Below, one piece after another: positions 36,430-46,425 of a stretch of DNA of 64,000 nt. Under the pieces are notes generated by a model, which saw only the letters and a list, made by a program, of their open reading frames with translations, was not told the DNA's origin and did no database searches. The DNA is from Ancylostoma caninum. Lineage: Eukaryota > Nematoda > Chromadorea > Rhabditida > Ancylostomatidae. The DNA is taken from assembly GCA_037903475.1 (NCBI GenBank), contig JBAJFG010000258.1:124001-188000 (forward strand). The letters are read 5' to 3'. Each line of letters begins with the position of its first letter. The stretch's first letter is position 1. The position numbers and the translations under genes are program-made.

Positions 36430-37640
36430 TGGCATGATAAATGACGTTCCGCCCAAGAACGATCACGTCATATCGAGATAAAGCAGGACTGCTTGGCAGC
36501 GTATGAGAGAAAACGGCTTCGGCGCACCCACGGTTTCGATTCCCGGCGCCTTCAATAGATTTTTTCACTGGTCGGAATCACTTCAGAATCAAGTGTGGAG
36601 CAAAGAGGGTGGAAATGTTGAAAAATAGAGTGTGGGCAGCGAGATCAATCGACTGCACGTGCGAAGATTCGCCTACGGGGCCGGTCAGAACTTTGAAAAG
36701 TAGGGTGAATTAGACCTCGTGCTGCGGTTCTCTGACTCGAAATCAGCAAATGCTTCCCTACGTGTCCATATAGGCGATCAGCTGTCTTCTGCCAGAGTTT
36801 CGATTTTCTAGAACTTCGTATGCTTTTGGGAGCTCGATGGGAAAGTTTTCAAATTTTCGGGTCTCCGAGGGAAAATTTCCCATCTAACTCACGCAAGCAG
36901 GAGCAATATTGGTGTGCGATAATGGAGATGGAGAATCAATGCTTGGAGCTCTATTACGTAAGGGCAGTGAAATTTTGGTAAAAGGCAAACTCTCTTCATG
37001 GGAGTTGAAGAAGTGAAAATCTCGCAATTTGAACAGATGGTGAAAATGGAGTAAATCTGTTTGGCAAATCACTGAGAAGCAATTTGCAGATACCAGGAAA
37101 AGTTTTCTTCTATGAGTTCTAGTTGAGGAAACTTACCATTTGAGTACAGAGTCTGGTTCCACGAAGTTCGCTCGTTTTTTTCGCAATTTAGATGGGAAAT
37201 CTATGGGAAATTCGCCAAATTTCCCATCGATTTCCCATCGTGCTCCCAAACATATATGAAGGTCTAGAAAATTGAAACTCTGGCAAAAGATAGAGCTGAT
37301 CGTCCTCTATGGAGATGTAGAAAAGCAGTTGCTGATTTTGAGTCAGAGGACCGCAGTACGAGGTATAATTCACCCTAGTTCTCCACAAGCTGGCAGGCAC
37401 TGCAGGCAAATTCTCGCAAGTATTATCGATCGATTTCGCTTCCCTCACTTCGTTTTCGAACCTTTAAATCCTCTCTACTCCACACCAACCCGTGCAAAAA
37501 TTTCTTGGAGGCGCCGGGAATCGAACCTGTGAGCGCGCAAATGCCAACGCTAAAGGCGATTCCCTCGCATGCGCTGCCAAGCACTCCTGTTTTGACATGT
37601 AATGACATGATCGTTCCTGCTGGCAGTCTGGTCCGATCGG
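36430..37640. repeat. Inverted pair of about 450-bp repeats with tRNA-like B box
   Basis: 36430-36890 (plus) and 37640-37190 (minus) carry the same blocks in order: GAACGATCA, CTTGGCAGCG, TTCGATTCCCGGCGCC, GTGTGGAG, AGGGTGAATTA, CTCTGACTC, GATCAGCT and TGCCAGAGTTT. They are separated by about 300 bp. CTTGGCAGCGCATGCGAG and GGTTCGATTCCC resemble tRNA A and B boxes about 50 bases apart, suggesting a tRNA-derived SINE head (inference). Confidence 0.6.
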
Positions 37641-38039
37641 GTAAGAAAGGATGCATGTCGACTTCAAGGTTGTTTTAGTTCCAATTTTGTGTTTTTAATG
37701 TGTTTCTTTTGTGTCTTCTTCCTTGAAACTGTTTAGTGTATAGAGAAAACATGCGGGAGCAGAGGGGGGGGGGGGGTCGTGAAAAGGTCGGGGTTGGACG
37801 AGGGAATAGGAGGGGGTCGTATTAAGGGTCGTGGTTTTCCTATCGTCATGCTTGACCCTGACCATGACAGGCGCTATAAGATCAATCTTGTGGTGCCGGA
37901 GCGACATCATTAGTTTTTCCTTGCCAGCGAGCTCGGTGGCTGAAAACAGCCAGGACTTAGTTTGTCGCATTGTAATGCCTACATAGTACAGTTTCTTTAA
38001 TCTCGAACATGAAGACTTGAGCGGGCAGCAAAACAGTAG

Positions 38040-39330
38040 TGTCAAGCCTAAATATCTGCGTTGGTGACAAACCCTCTCGGGTTCCCCTTTCGGAGGTACG
38101 TGTTGTGATAGGAAGCATGGAGCCCGGCGCCTTCCCTGAACCGATCCGCGTATCAGCTGATTTGCTGCTAGCCGGAGGCGATCGGCTGCATAGTATTTTT
38201 GCAGCGCATATTTCGTCGTATCCTTGGCAATCAAAAATTCCGTGCCAGTAGAGAACCCCAGTGCACTCCTCTTCTTTACAAAAAAGAAGACAGAGGACCT
38301 TCGGAACTGTCGTCCAATATGCTTGCTGCGCGTGCTTTACAAGCTTTCTAAAAGAATCATTCTTGCGCACATATCGAGGATTTTAGATGAGGCCAAACTC
38401 CAAGAACAGACTGGTTTTCGTAAAGGATTCAGCTGTATAGACAACATGGTTTCTGTGGTTATAGAGATTTGCCGGGAATATCTTTCTCGACTACGAAAAA
38501 GCGTTTGACAGCGTAGAAGCAAACGCTATATTGTCAGCACCTGTCGACCAAGAGAAGTCATACGTGAGAATATTAGCCGATTGCTGTCCTGGATGCTCCA
38601 CAACGAAACGCTGTTCTGTTGCTCCTGAATCATTCCAATCGCGAAGGGAGTTCCACAGGGCGGTATCGCCGAAGCTGTTTACCGCTGTCCTGCAGTAGGA
38701 AATGAATTCAGTTAAGTGGGGGGGGGGGCCCCCCCCCAAAGGCGGCATTCGAATTAGTGGGAGGTTCTTCTCAAATCTTCGTTTTGTAGACACACCCTCC
38801 TTTTCTCCAAAAGTATGGAAGAAGCACAGGTGATGCTCAAAAACGTAAACGAAGTAGGGAAAAGAATATTGCTGTGGATTAATACGACAAAGATCAAGTT
38901 CATGAAGAACGCCTTCCGCGAAGGAGAGCGACTAGAACTTGAGGACAGTTCCCTACGTAAACCTTGGACGCTCAATGAATGTGGGAAACAAGCCCATAGA
39001 AGGGCTAGGCAGAAGAAGGGCAGCGTGGGTTGCGTTTGGAGCTCTCACGGAGGCCACATACCAACTGGTGGATCCTGACCTCCGCGCCCATCTTTTGATT
39101 CTACAGTTCTTTCAGCGCTTTGCTAAGCCGCGAAGATGTGGATGGCGCTGCGGCCACGTCAAAACGCTGCGCGCTATACAAAGAGCTCTCGAGCATTGTT
39201 TTCCGAGGTACAATCGGAGTGTACAACTTCAGGTCGGACTTCGCAGATCCGACCTGCGACAAATGTCTCGTCTTCGCGATCCAGAGGAATGCGTATCGAA
39301 TGCTAAACAAAGATGAGCGCTGGTCATATA
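38040..39330 (+). pseudogene. RTE-like non-LTR retrotransposon fragment
   Basis: Pieces of an RTE-type reverse transcriptase in several frames: GGDRLHSIFAAHISSYP, then EDLRNCRPICLLRVLYKLSK, LDEAKLQEQTGFRKGFSCID, DYEKAFDSVEANAILSA, FSNLRFVDT, NEVGKRILLWINTTKIKFMK, LGRSMN and LRQMSRLRDPEECVSNAKQR. Frame changes, loss of the catalytic YADD box and a G/C homopolymer insertion show the copy is dead. No endonuclease part is visible upstream, so it is 5' truncated. Confidence 0.85.
38718..38737. repeat. G11-C9 homopolymer hairpin
   Basis: A run of 11 G immediately followed by 9 C, in the RTE-like relic just where a catalytic segment of the reverse transcriptase should be. It is self-complementary and could be an assembly or slippage artefact. 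Confidence 0.85.
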
Positions 39331-40234
39331 AAGAAACGGTTGACCTGGCCGCCTATGGACAGAAAATAAGCTAAGAAATAGATGCCTTAATCATTTCCGT
39401 TCGCAGACTTTGCATGCGTGCGACATGTTCTATTTCAGATGAGGAAACAAAAAAAAAGAAACGTACTAAGGCGAGAATAAACTATAGATAACCTTGTCTT
39501 GTCCTCGAATGTTTGAAAGGCTGAAAAGGAAACTACAAACGCTCTACAGTAATTTTTATTTAGACAACCATACTTTGCGTTCGTTCGGCTTCACAGGACC
39601 CTGAGAACAAGTCTTCGCCCCACTTTTGCCTCAAAATGACTTGCAGACAACCTTTCAACTAGCACATCGTTATCGACAAGCTTGCTGTCATCATGCCATC
39701 CAAAAGTACATAGTTCGACAGCAACCTTTTTCCACAAAGAAGTTGTAGGCGAAGGAAGAGCCAAAACAAGTTGTCGACTACTTTCTCACAAGAACAACTT
39801 GCCAGTAAGCTTTCTGGTTGCAAATGTTGTCAAGGTTGTCAGCAAGTTGTCCACAATCTTTCAGCCGAACAACTTGCCGATAGGGGAGAGTCAAAGCAAG
39901 CTGCAAGCTAGTTTCCTAGACGGTGCAACCACTGAGGACACCGGGCAGTGGTTATCTTGGTAAACAATTAAAAGATGTGCGCTATTAATCTAACGGCGAT
40001 TGAGAGCGGCATCAAGTTTTCGACAATCCTTAGATGCCGATAAGTTGTCAGCAAGGAAAAGCGAAAATAAATTGCAGGCAATTTTGCACGCCTGATCCCT
40101 GTGGGTTTCAGAGGTTTCAGATATTTATGTTTCACTTCTGTTTCTTGCCTTAATGATTCAAGAATTCTGAAAACGAAGACACATAGAACAGCAGTGGAGA
40201 ACATAAGTAGAACAATTATACCACCAAGGCCCAT

Positions 40235-40263
40235 GCCGCGCTGCGTAGGTGATGCAGCGCGGC
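40235..40263. promoter_or_regulatory. Conserved hairpin upstream of family member, copy 1
   Basis: GCCGCGCTGC and GCAGCGCGGC form a 10-bp perfect stem with a 9-base loop (GTAGGTGAT). It is unchanged in the other duplication arm (53956-53984), where it lies about 210 bp upstream of the start codon of the live gene. A regulatory role is only a suggestion. Confidence 0.35.
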
Positions 40264-40374
40264 AGACCAAATGGGAGGTATTCCGCAGTGCAATTATTAC
40301 TATTTTGTCACTACGAGAAACCGAGAATTATATAGCAGTGACAGTTTCATACGTTACTAATAGGAATTTTTTGG

Positions 40375-41140
40375 ACCCTGTTAATGACCTGTCGGGGCCT
40401 CCAGCGGTGCCAGATCCTCCTTGGACCACCGTGGCTGATTATCAGGTGGGTCCTTAAGTTCGTCTGCTAAACTCAAATTATCCTTCATTAGCTATTTCAG
40501 TCCTCCATAAACAATTGCGCCGACGTATTCGAAACATTCGCATCGAATCGTGAACATAGGAAGTACTCCAAGCTGTTTATGTATATTTATATACAGAGTC
40601 GCCCATTTCAGGCTCTGAAGACGGCGATTTGCCGAAACGAAAGCCAGAATAAACTAGTTGCTAACCTCGCCTGAAGCTCACAAAATCAACTAAATTATAT
40701 TTATATAGTCTGTTTCGCCCGCGACGATAGTTGAGTATTCGTGCACAGTGTGTTTTTCTCTGCACCCTATCCAATCTCTCCGCACTTTATCGCGCTCTTC
40801 TTCTCTGTGGAGTTTTCCCAACTATCTTCCCCCGTGGAACAGACTATACCAGGCTGACATAGGCGACTTCAGCAGGGTAGACACACACACGCGCGTTGTG
40901 CAACCTGTTTGGGCAGTTTCAGACAGGATGCAGCCCTCCGAACCTGTCTAAACAGGTCGATAGAAAACTACAGTCGTGATATCAATGGAATGCCTGTATG
41001 CACAGGCAGCGATAGTGCAACATGCAACGTTGGAGGTGCAACGCGTGCGACAGGGCCTGAAACCACAAAAAAAGTCCGCAAAAATTCGGAATTTGCTTGA
41101 TGCCGCCAGCGAATGCATGGAAGATTACTGTGGAACTTGA
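40375..41140 (+). pseudogene. Secreted proline-rich/helical family member B, decayed
   Basis: Remnants of the 54193 gene: a DPVNDLSGPPAVPDPPW exon whose acceptor has become TTTTGG, an intact SSINNCADVFETFASNRE exon at about 40501-40580, and the terminal part IRNLLDAASECMEDYC before TGA at 41138. The leader exon, the first proline-rich exon and exons 5 and 6 are missing, and part of exon 7 is deleted. A TATAGTCTGTTCCA-family MITE sits in the remaining intron. It cannot make the family product. Confidence 0.85.
40704..40848. mobile_element. MITE, TATAGTCTGTTCCA family
   Basis: 145 bp, starting TATAGTCTGTTTCGCCCG and ending GTGGAACAGACTATA. It is present in the copy-1 arm of the segmental duplication and absent at the same place in copy 2, so it inserted after the duplication or was lost there. 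Confidence 0.85.
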
Positions 41141-41540
41141 GTGATGACGTCACGAGTCGCACTTACCATTATCTAGTCCTTCAAACCAACAAAGTACTTC
41201 AGAAATAGAAACATTTTGCACATGGCATGTGTGCCTCGTGAAATTACGAAGATGATCGGCTACTACGCAAATAGACGTCCTTCCCCTCCTCACCTTCAGA
41301 ATAGTCTCGTGAAGTCAGGAAAGTGGCCCGCAATTACACAACACAGCAAAAGACCCCTTAAACCAACTTACAAGAGGATGTCATTACTCACCCACGCCAG
41401 GCAGGACATCCTATAGAAGTGATACTTTGTTGTGGTGGCTACTTGTAAATGATTTCATTTGCTTTCTGCTCAACGCATTATTGCACCATAAACAAGCAAT
41501 TTCACGGAACAAATGCAGTTCTTAGCATCTAGTGCATAGG

Positions 41541-42900
41541 TACGATAACCTGAGACGCGTCTCAACCCACCATCACTTACGGTGGCGCCGTTGGGAGGAA
41601 TCTTCATCTATGACGATGAAGATAAGTCGGATCCGAGGCGCAGCCCCGGAAAGCAAAAGGGTGCAGAAAGTCGCACATTTTGTCCGAGAAATGAAGAAAT
41701 ACGTGGAACGCGCAGTTTCGGAATCGCATGGGCTCGGCAGCTGACAACTGCGCAACACCTGATTTCTCGAACTGAAGGAGACATTTAGCAAAAAAGCGTT
41801 TTCAAGCATGGCCTGTTTTCTGGGCCAGTTTCAGAGAGAAGCACTTGCTTTTATGACCGCTGTATGAACAAGGATGCCGGCAATTTGATAGGGTTGCGGG
41901 ACATCTAATACCCAAATCAATGGAGGGCGTCGCAGGCCAGATTCAAACAGCACATAGTGCGAATAAGAAGGTATTTCAAAACATTTGCTCAAACAGTTCT
42001 ATTCAAGAAGCTTGAAGCTCTTCGCCAGGGTTGATCGGATCAGAAGACGTGCAGTAGAAGAAGTTCTAGTTGGGACTATCTGTGGACTACCTACTGAGTT
42101 ACTTCTGCATCGATAAGGCCTAGCTGTTCTTCAGCAAGTTGGTTTGAATTGGATAAAGGTCCTAGACAGGTCCTACAGGTTTTAGGATATCCACAGCACT
42201 CTTCTGAGGCTTTTCCAAAACCTGAAACCCTTTGGCTGAATAAATGGATTGTTTTTCAACGTCAATGCATGCAGGAAATGCCAAGAAAGACCATCCCATG
42301 CGCCCGCCGCGATTGGTCAGAAATGAGGCTGGGTATTAGATGTCCGTAAACGATTTGATAGACAACCGCGCAACTCACCGTTTTCTGGAAATTGCTGAGA
42401 AATTTTAAAGGACGCAAATCCCCCGTCTAGATTTTGAAAAATTGATTTCTTCGTAGATTCATGGTGAAATTGTCGGTCGTGGTGTCATTTTATGGAGAAT
42501 TTTATAAAGAAGATTACTGACAACAGCACAACATACAGTTTTATGGGATTACCGAAATATTTAGCGAAAATCAAGCTGGGACGCTACCAGTGTTGAGCTG
42601 AGCGTGGGTCCGGCACGAAAGCGGAGCACCAGTGCAAATCTCTAACGTGTCGGCTGTCTTACATGTCAGAGTAAGAATGTAGAGATTGCGAGCATATTCA
42701 ACGTTCCACCTCTGAACATGTGATCTTTTCTTCCTTTTTGAGCAATACTAGAGCTGTTTCGGTGCGAACCATCTTAGAGAAAAGGTTTCACTATCTCGCA
42801 CTCTGTGAACTTCACTATTTTTACCTTCCTCAACTTCTTCAAAGTGGTTCATAAACAACCTTCACTTTTTTGACCCAAACAACCTTCACTTTTGTGACTC
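41541..42900. other. Spacer without supported gene
   Basis: Degenerate-looking sequence between the segmental duplication and the helicase relic. No intact exon or matching repeat was recognised. Confidence 0.4.
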
Positions 42901-42939
42901 CTGTCTCACCACTATCGCACCTATGGTTAGGGCCACATC

Positions 42940-43300
42940 CATACTCCGCTGATCATCCAGAAACTCGGCACCTTCTGGGTCGAAGCTGGTCTTTGTCGTC
43001 AGAAGGATTAAGACGTCCTCCTCTCGTCCTTATGACCGTGTCCACCGTTAACAATTCGATGCCCATATTGCGAAGGGGTTCGGCCAGCATCCGGTACCGC
43101 TCCCTATAAAAGGTTACATACATATTAAAAAATTGATTTCGGCAGCGCTCGTGCGGTTCCAACTGATGCATATCGCCGATATACACGTGGCGAATGTCTG
43201 GCCGGCGATCAGTAATCGCCACGAACACTGGCTCGGAATCTGGTAAGCCTCGTTGCCGACTTTGGAACTTCCCAGATGTTCGGCGATGCAACCCTTCAGG
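42940..43300 (-). pseudogene. Relic of a superfamily-1 helicase (UPF1-like)
   Basis: On the minus strand [20 protein letters not shown] carries the GD-x-x-Q-L helicase signature. It is followed after a gap by [16 protein letters not shown]. In another frame, [20 protein letters not shown] then [11 protein letters not shown] corresponds to helicase motifs V-VI. The frame change and missing Walker A part mark a fragment. Such helicases occur as multicopy genes in nematodes, perhaps carried by mobile elements (inference). Confidence 0.65.
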
Positions 43301-43669
43301 CCATTGAGATGGGCAGTTTCGTATGTCCGACGCTTATCGGTGCTCATGTTCTCAGAATCATCATAAGGAACAGAAGTGGCAGTCTGTGTGGAATGAGTAT
43401 CGCTCATGGAAGCTCATAGAAGTAGTCAAGTTCCGTAGATTACGCAACCAATCAATCTGTTAGAGCATGAAGTTGTGTCGTGATTGACAATTGGGCAAAA
43501 GCAGAAAAATAAAGTTTTGAAAATCTAGCGTTGCTGCCGTGAGCTCCATGGTAGGGTTACCAAGGTTATTTTAGGTGCTGATCGGTAGTAGGGAAAAAAC
43601 TCCACGATCTCTGGAACAGCAGGGACTGGGAAAGGAGGAGGGGGGGGGGGGTGGGTGTCCAATAATTAT

Positions 43670-43925
43670 GAAACGCACAGAATCAAGATTATTCGGAAAC
43701 AACTTGTACCACTGAAATCTGTTCCATCAGGATGGAGAAGATCAGAGATGTGGCCAGAAGGAGTAGCAATGGAACATATGTTTAAACAATCTTTCGCTTG
43801 ACAACAAACTCTTCCACCATTACGATCTTCATGGTCGATACGAAAAATGTTATACGCTAGATTTAAGGTAATTTCAGTATCGGATATTTTAGAGGTCACC
43901 CATCTCTCTGTTATCAAAAGCAAAA
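43670..43925 (-). pseudogene. Non-LTR retroelement endonuclease fragment
   Basis: LLITERWVTSKISDTEITLN followed by YNIFRIDHEDRNGGRVCC resembles the apurinic-endonuclease signature of CR1/jockey-type elements (ITETW...YxxxRxDR...GGGV). About 85 codons remain; no reverse transcriptase is next to it on this strand. Confidence 0.6.
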
Positions 43926-45239
43926 TCCAGCAAAAGTCTAACTCTGCATTATTGCTCCGATTTTGGGCAGTTAAAGGGGATTGTTAGGTATTATATATTG
44001 GCTTCTGTAGGCATTCAGTGAATACCTAAAAAACCAAAATGCTGTGTGACTAGATAGAAGATCCTCGTTAAACGAGATCTTTGAACAGAAACAAAAGAGG
44101 GAAATCTTTTAATCAATACATGTCAAAAAATAGTTGGCACTGGGTGGAAGTGGGAATGTATTTAATTTGGATTGGAAAAAAAAACTGGTCATAGGCGCGT
44201 AGGAGAGTTTATTAACAGTGTAGTGTGCAAAAATCCCAATTACCAAGGGAATTTTTAAATTTTTACACAGCATTTCGGCAGCTTAGTACTCATCAATTGG
44301 CAATAGGTAACAACGAGTAGGGTGAATACCTAAATAATCCCCTGTAACTGCCCAAGATTAGAGGAATTATATTTGACTAGGCATCGTTTTCGATCGATCG
44401 TTAACCTTCCAAAACATTTATAAGAGTTGCAGGCAAGCAATTCTCAAACCATTCGTGGTTGATTCCCTCTTTCCAATGTCACTGAGTCCAGTGGCACACG
44501 TGCCTCAATGTAACCAAGCAACTCTTCCTTTCATGATCCTTTTCAGTGTTCAGAATACGAACCTGTCTCTCAAACGGAAAATTTCCCTTCTCTTCAGTTG
44601 TGAGGGAAATTCACCACGGTGCGCTGACGTGGGCTAGACGACAACGGTTTTGATAGAAATTTATAATCAAGAGCTCGTGCAATAGCGAGGTCAGTCATGC
44701 TCCACCCAAAATCGATAAGTATCGGCAACGACGCCGCTGGTGCAGGCTAGAGTGCTCAGTCTTACAGTAGAGAGTCAGCCTTTATCCACTCAAAAGGTAG
44801 ATCAACTGAAACTTTCACAAGTTTTCTGAAAGGTTTTTCGAGGGAAGTAGTTGTGTAAATAATAGTAAAACTAGAAATGCGACATCGGAATCACGTTGAC
44901 TGATGCAATCCATCGTATCGATCGAGATGTTCATCTCACTTTTGCCTCTTCAAATCTCTGCCTTCAGCTGTTCTCCGAATTGGTTCTCTCCTGCTGCAAA
45001 AGTTTAGGAGAAGAATCGTCCTACTGGGAAGCCACTCTTTGCGAAGGTAACGGCCACGTCGTCAACGTTCGCGGTAGTAGCATGATTGTCTTGATCAACG
45101 AAAAAATAAGGAAAATCTAGGGCAACGGCGATACAGCAGGCTTGCCGAGTAGCAAACTGAAAGAAACACCATCGAGGTCGTAAGTACGTAGTACAATATG
45201 TCGCCGCGCATCCCTGTGAGTATCTACAGCACCACTCGA
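43926..45239. other. Spacer without supported gene
   Basis: AT-rich sequence with no splice-supported exon. I cannot match it to other repeats in the window. Confidence 0.35.
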
Positions 45240-45596
45240 GACTAGTTCCCTCTCGGTCTCTATCCTAGGCTAGCCGTGCCGCAACGAGGAGTCCTGCGCG
45301 CTGCACAAAATATTGTCAGAACTGCAAATTCAGCGGAGACATTATTACATTTAACATACGGGATTCAGCGCAATCTCACTCTCCATTCCGAGAATTCAAT
45401 CTCCACTCTGGAGATTATTACCGTGTTTCACAGGGTTGGTGGGTTTCCACGGCGAGCGGCGGCTCAAAGCAGTTCCTCCAGTAACTACAAGCTACACTGG
45501 CCGCAAGTTCTTTCGAAGTCGAGATTCTCTGTGGCAAGAATCGTATTCCTTCAGCACTTGTCACCATATTAGGTGCTTCGATCTTACTCCTGAGTC

Positions 45597-46425
45597 ATGA
45601 AAGCTTCTCGTGTTGCTACCGTTCAGAGAAAGAAGCGTTCACAACCTGCAATGAAACCTGCGCCAGCAGCTGGATCGGACGCTGAGTCGATTGAAGCAAG
45701 TGTGGAACTACTGAAAACGGACAATTCCATTCCGTCGCACGTAAAGAGAATTCTCGATTTCTTACTTCAAAACCTAGTCAGAAAAGACCGTGAGTATGCC
45801 GCTGTAAAAGCTCACGAAGTAGAATTAGAATCTGAGAACAAAAAGCTTAGAGATGAAGTGAATTCCCTCAAAACTAAGCTTGCTTTGAAGTCTACAAGCA
45901 GTCCTGAGTCTCCCCCCATTTCATCTCCTGCTTCTGCTTATGAAGTGATTGAAGAAAAAGAGAGGCTCAGATCTGTTGTTGTTTTTGGAATACCTGAGAG
46001 CAGTGATTCATCAGCTACATCCCGTATTAGCCATGACTTGGATTGTGTTAAGAGTATTTTTAATTTCTTGAACGTTGAATGTAATGATAATGCCTGTTAC
46101 TATCTACAGATTAGGTAAACCCAGGCAACACTTGCCTCGTTTACTTAAAATTGTACTACCATCTCGCTATCTTCAACGCTTCCTGTTAAAACGAGCACCG
46201 CAACTGCGCTTTTTCCCAGAGAAAGGAATTTACATTCGTCCCTCGTTGACGAAGGAGGAAAGAGAGCAATTGCGTCTCACTCGTAATCACACCACTTCAC
46301 CTCACCCAGTAAACCAATCCATTAATGTGTCTGCTAATGTTTCATCCCCCAGTGCACGAACTGTATCCCCTAGCTCTCGCTTTTCTGAGATGATGAGTTC
46401 TCAAAGAACGCAGGGAAACATTTGA
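45597..46425 (+). pseudogene. Retroelement ORF1, frameshifted
   Basis: Nucleic-acid-binding ORF1 of a CR1-like element. The first 173 codons include a coiled-coil stretch (about residues 65-100, LESENKKLRDEVNSLKTKLA) and VVVFGIPESSD. Near 46105 the frame changes and continues as RLGKPRQHLPRLLKIVLPS, then FIRPSLT-like IYIRPSLTKEERE. The end overlaps the beginning of ORF2. One small indel at about 46100 breaks it. Confidence 0.85.

Larger units (their letters stand above)
39390..41540. repeat. Segmental duplication, copy 1 (short form)
   Basis: Collinear with 53085-57882 from ATGCGTGCGACATGTTCT to CAGTTCTTAGCATCTAGTG. It differs by deletion of the segment matching about 54003-54632 and of most of the stretch holding exons 5, 6 and part of 7. 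It has its own MITE insertion (40704-40848) and lacks the 1.85-kb insertion of copy 2. Confidence 0.9.

Noticed and set aside
37500..37590. tRNA gene on the minus strand (GGTTCGATTCCC)
   Set aside because: The T-stem and acceptor do not pair; it belongs to a repeated element, so at best it is a tRNA-derived SINE head.
39968..40270. 100-codon minus frame with a transmembrane-like stretch, also open at 53620-54102
   Set aside because: Differences between the two copies are almost all amino-acid changing, there is no splice structure, and the frame crosses the promoter region of the duplicated plus-strand gene.
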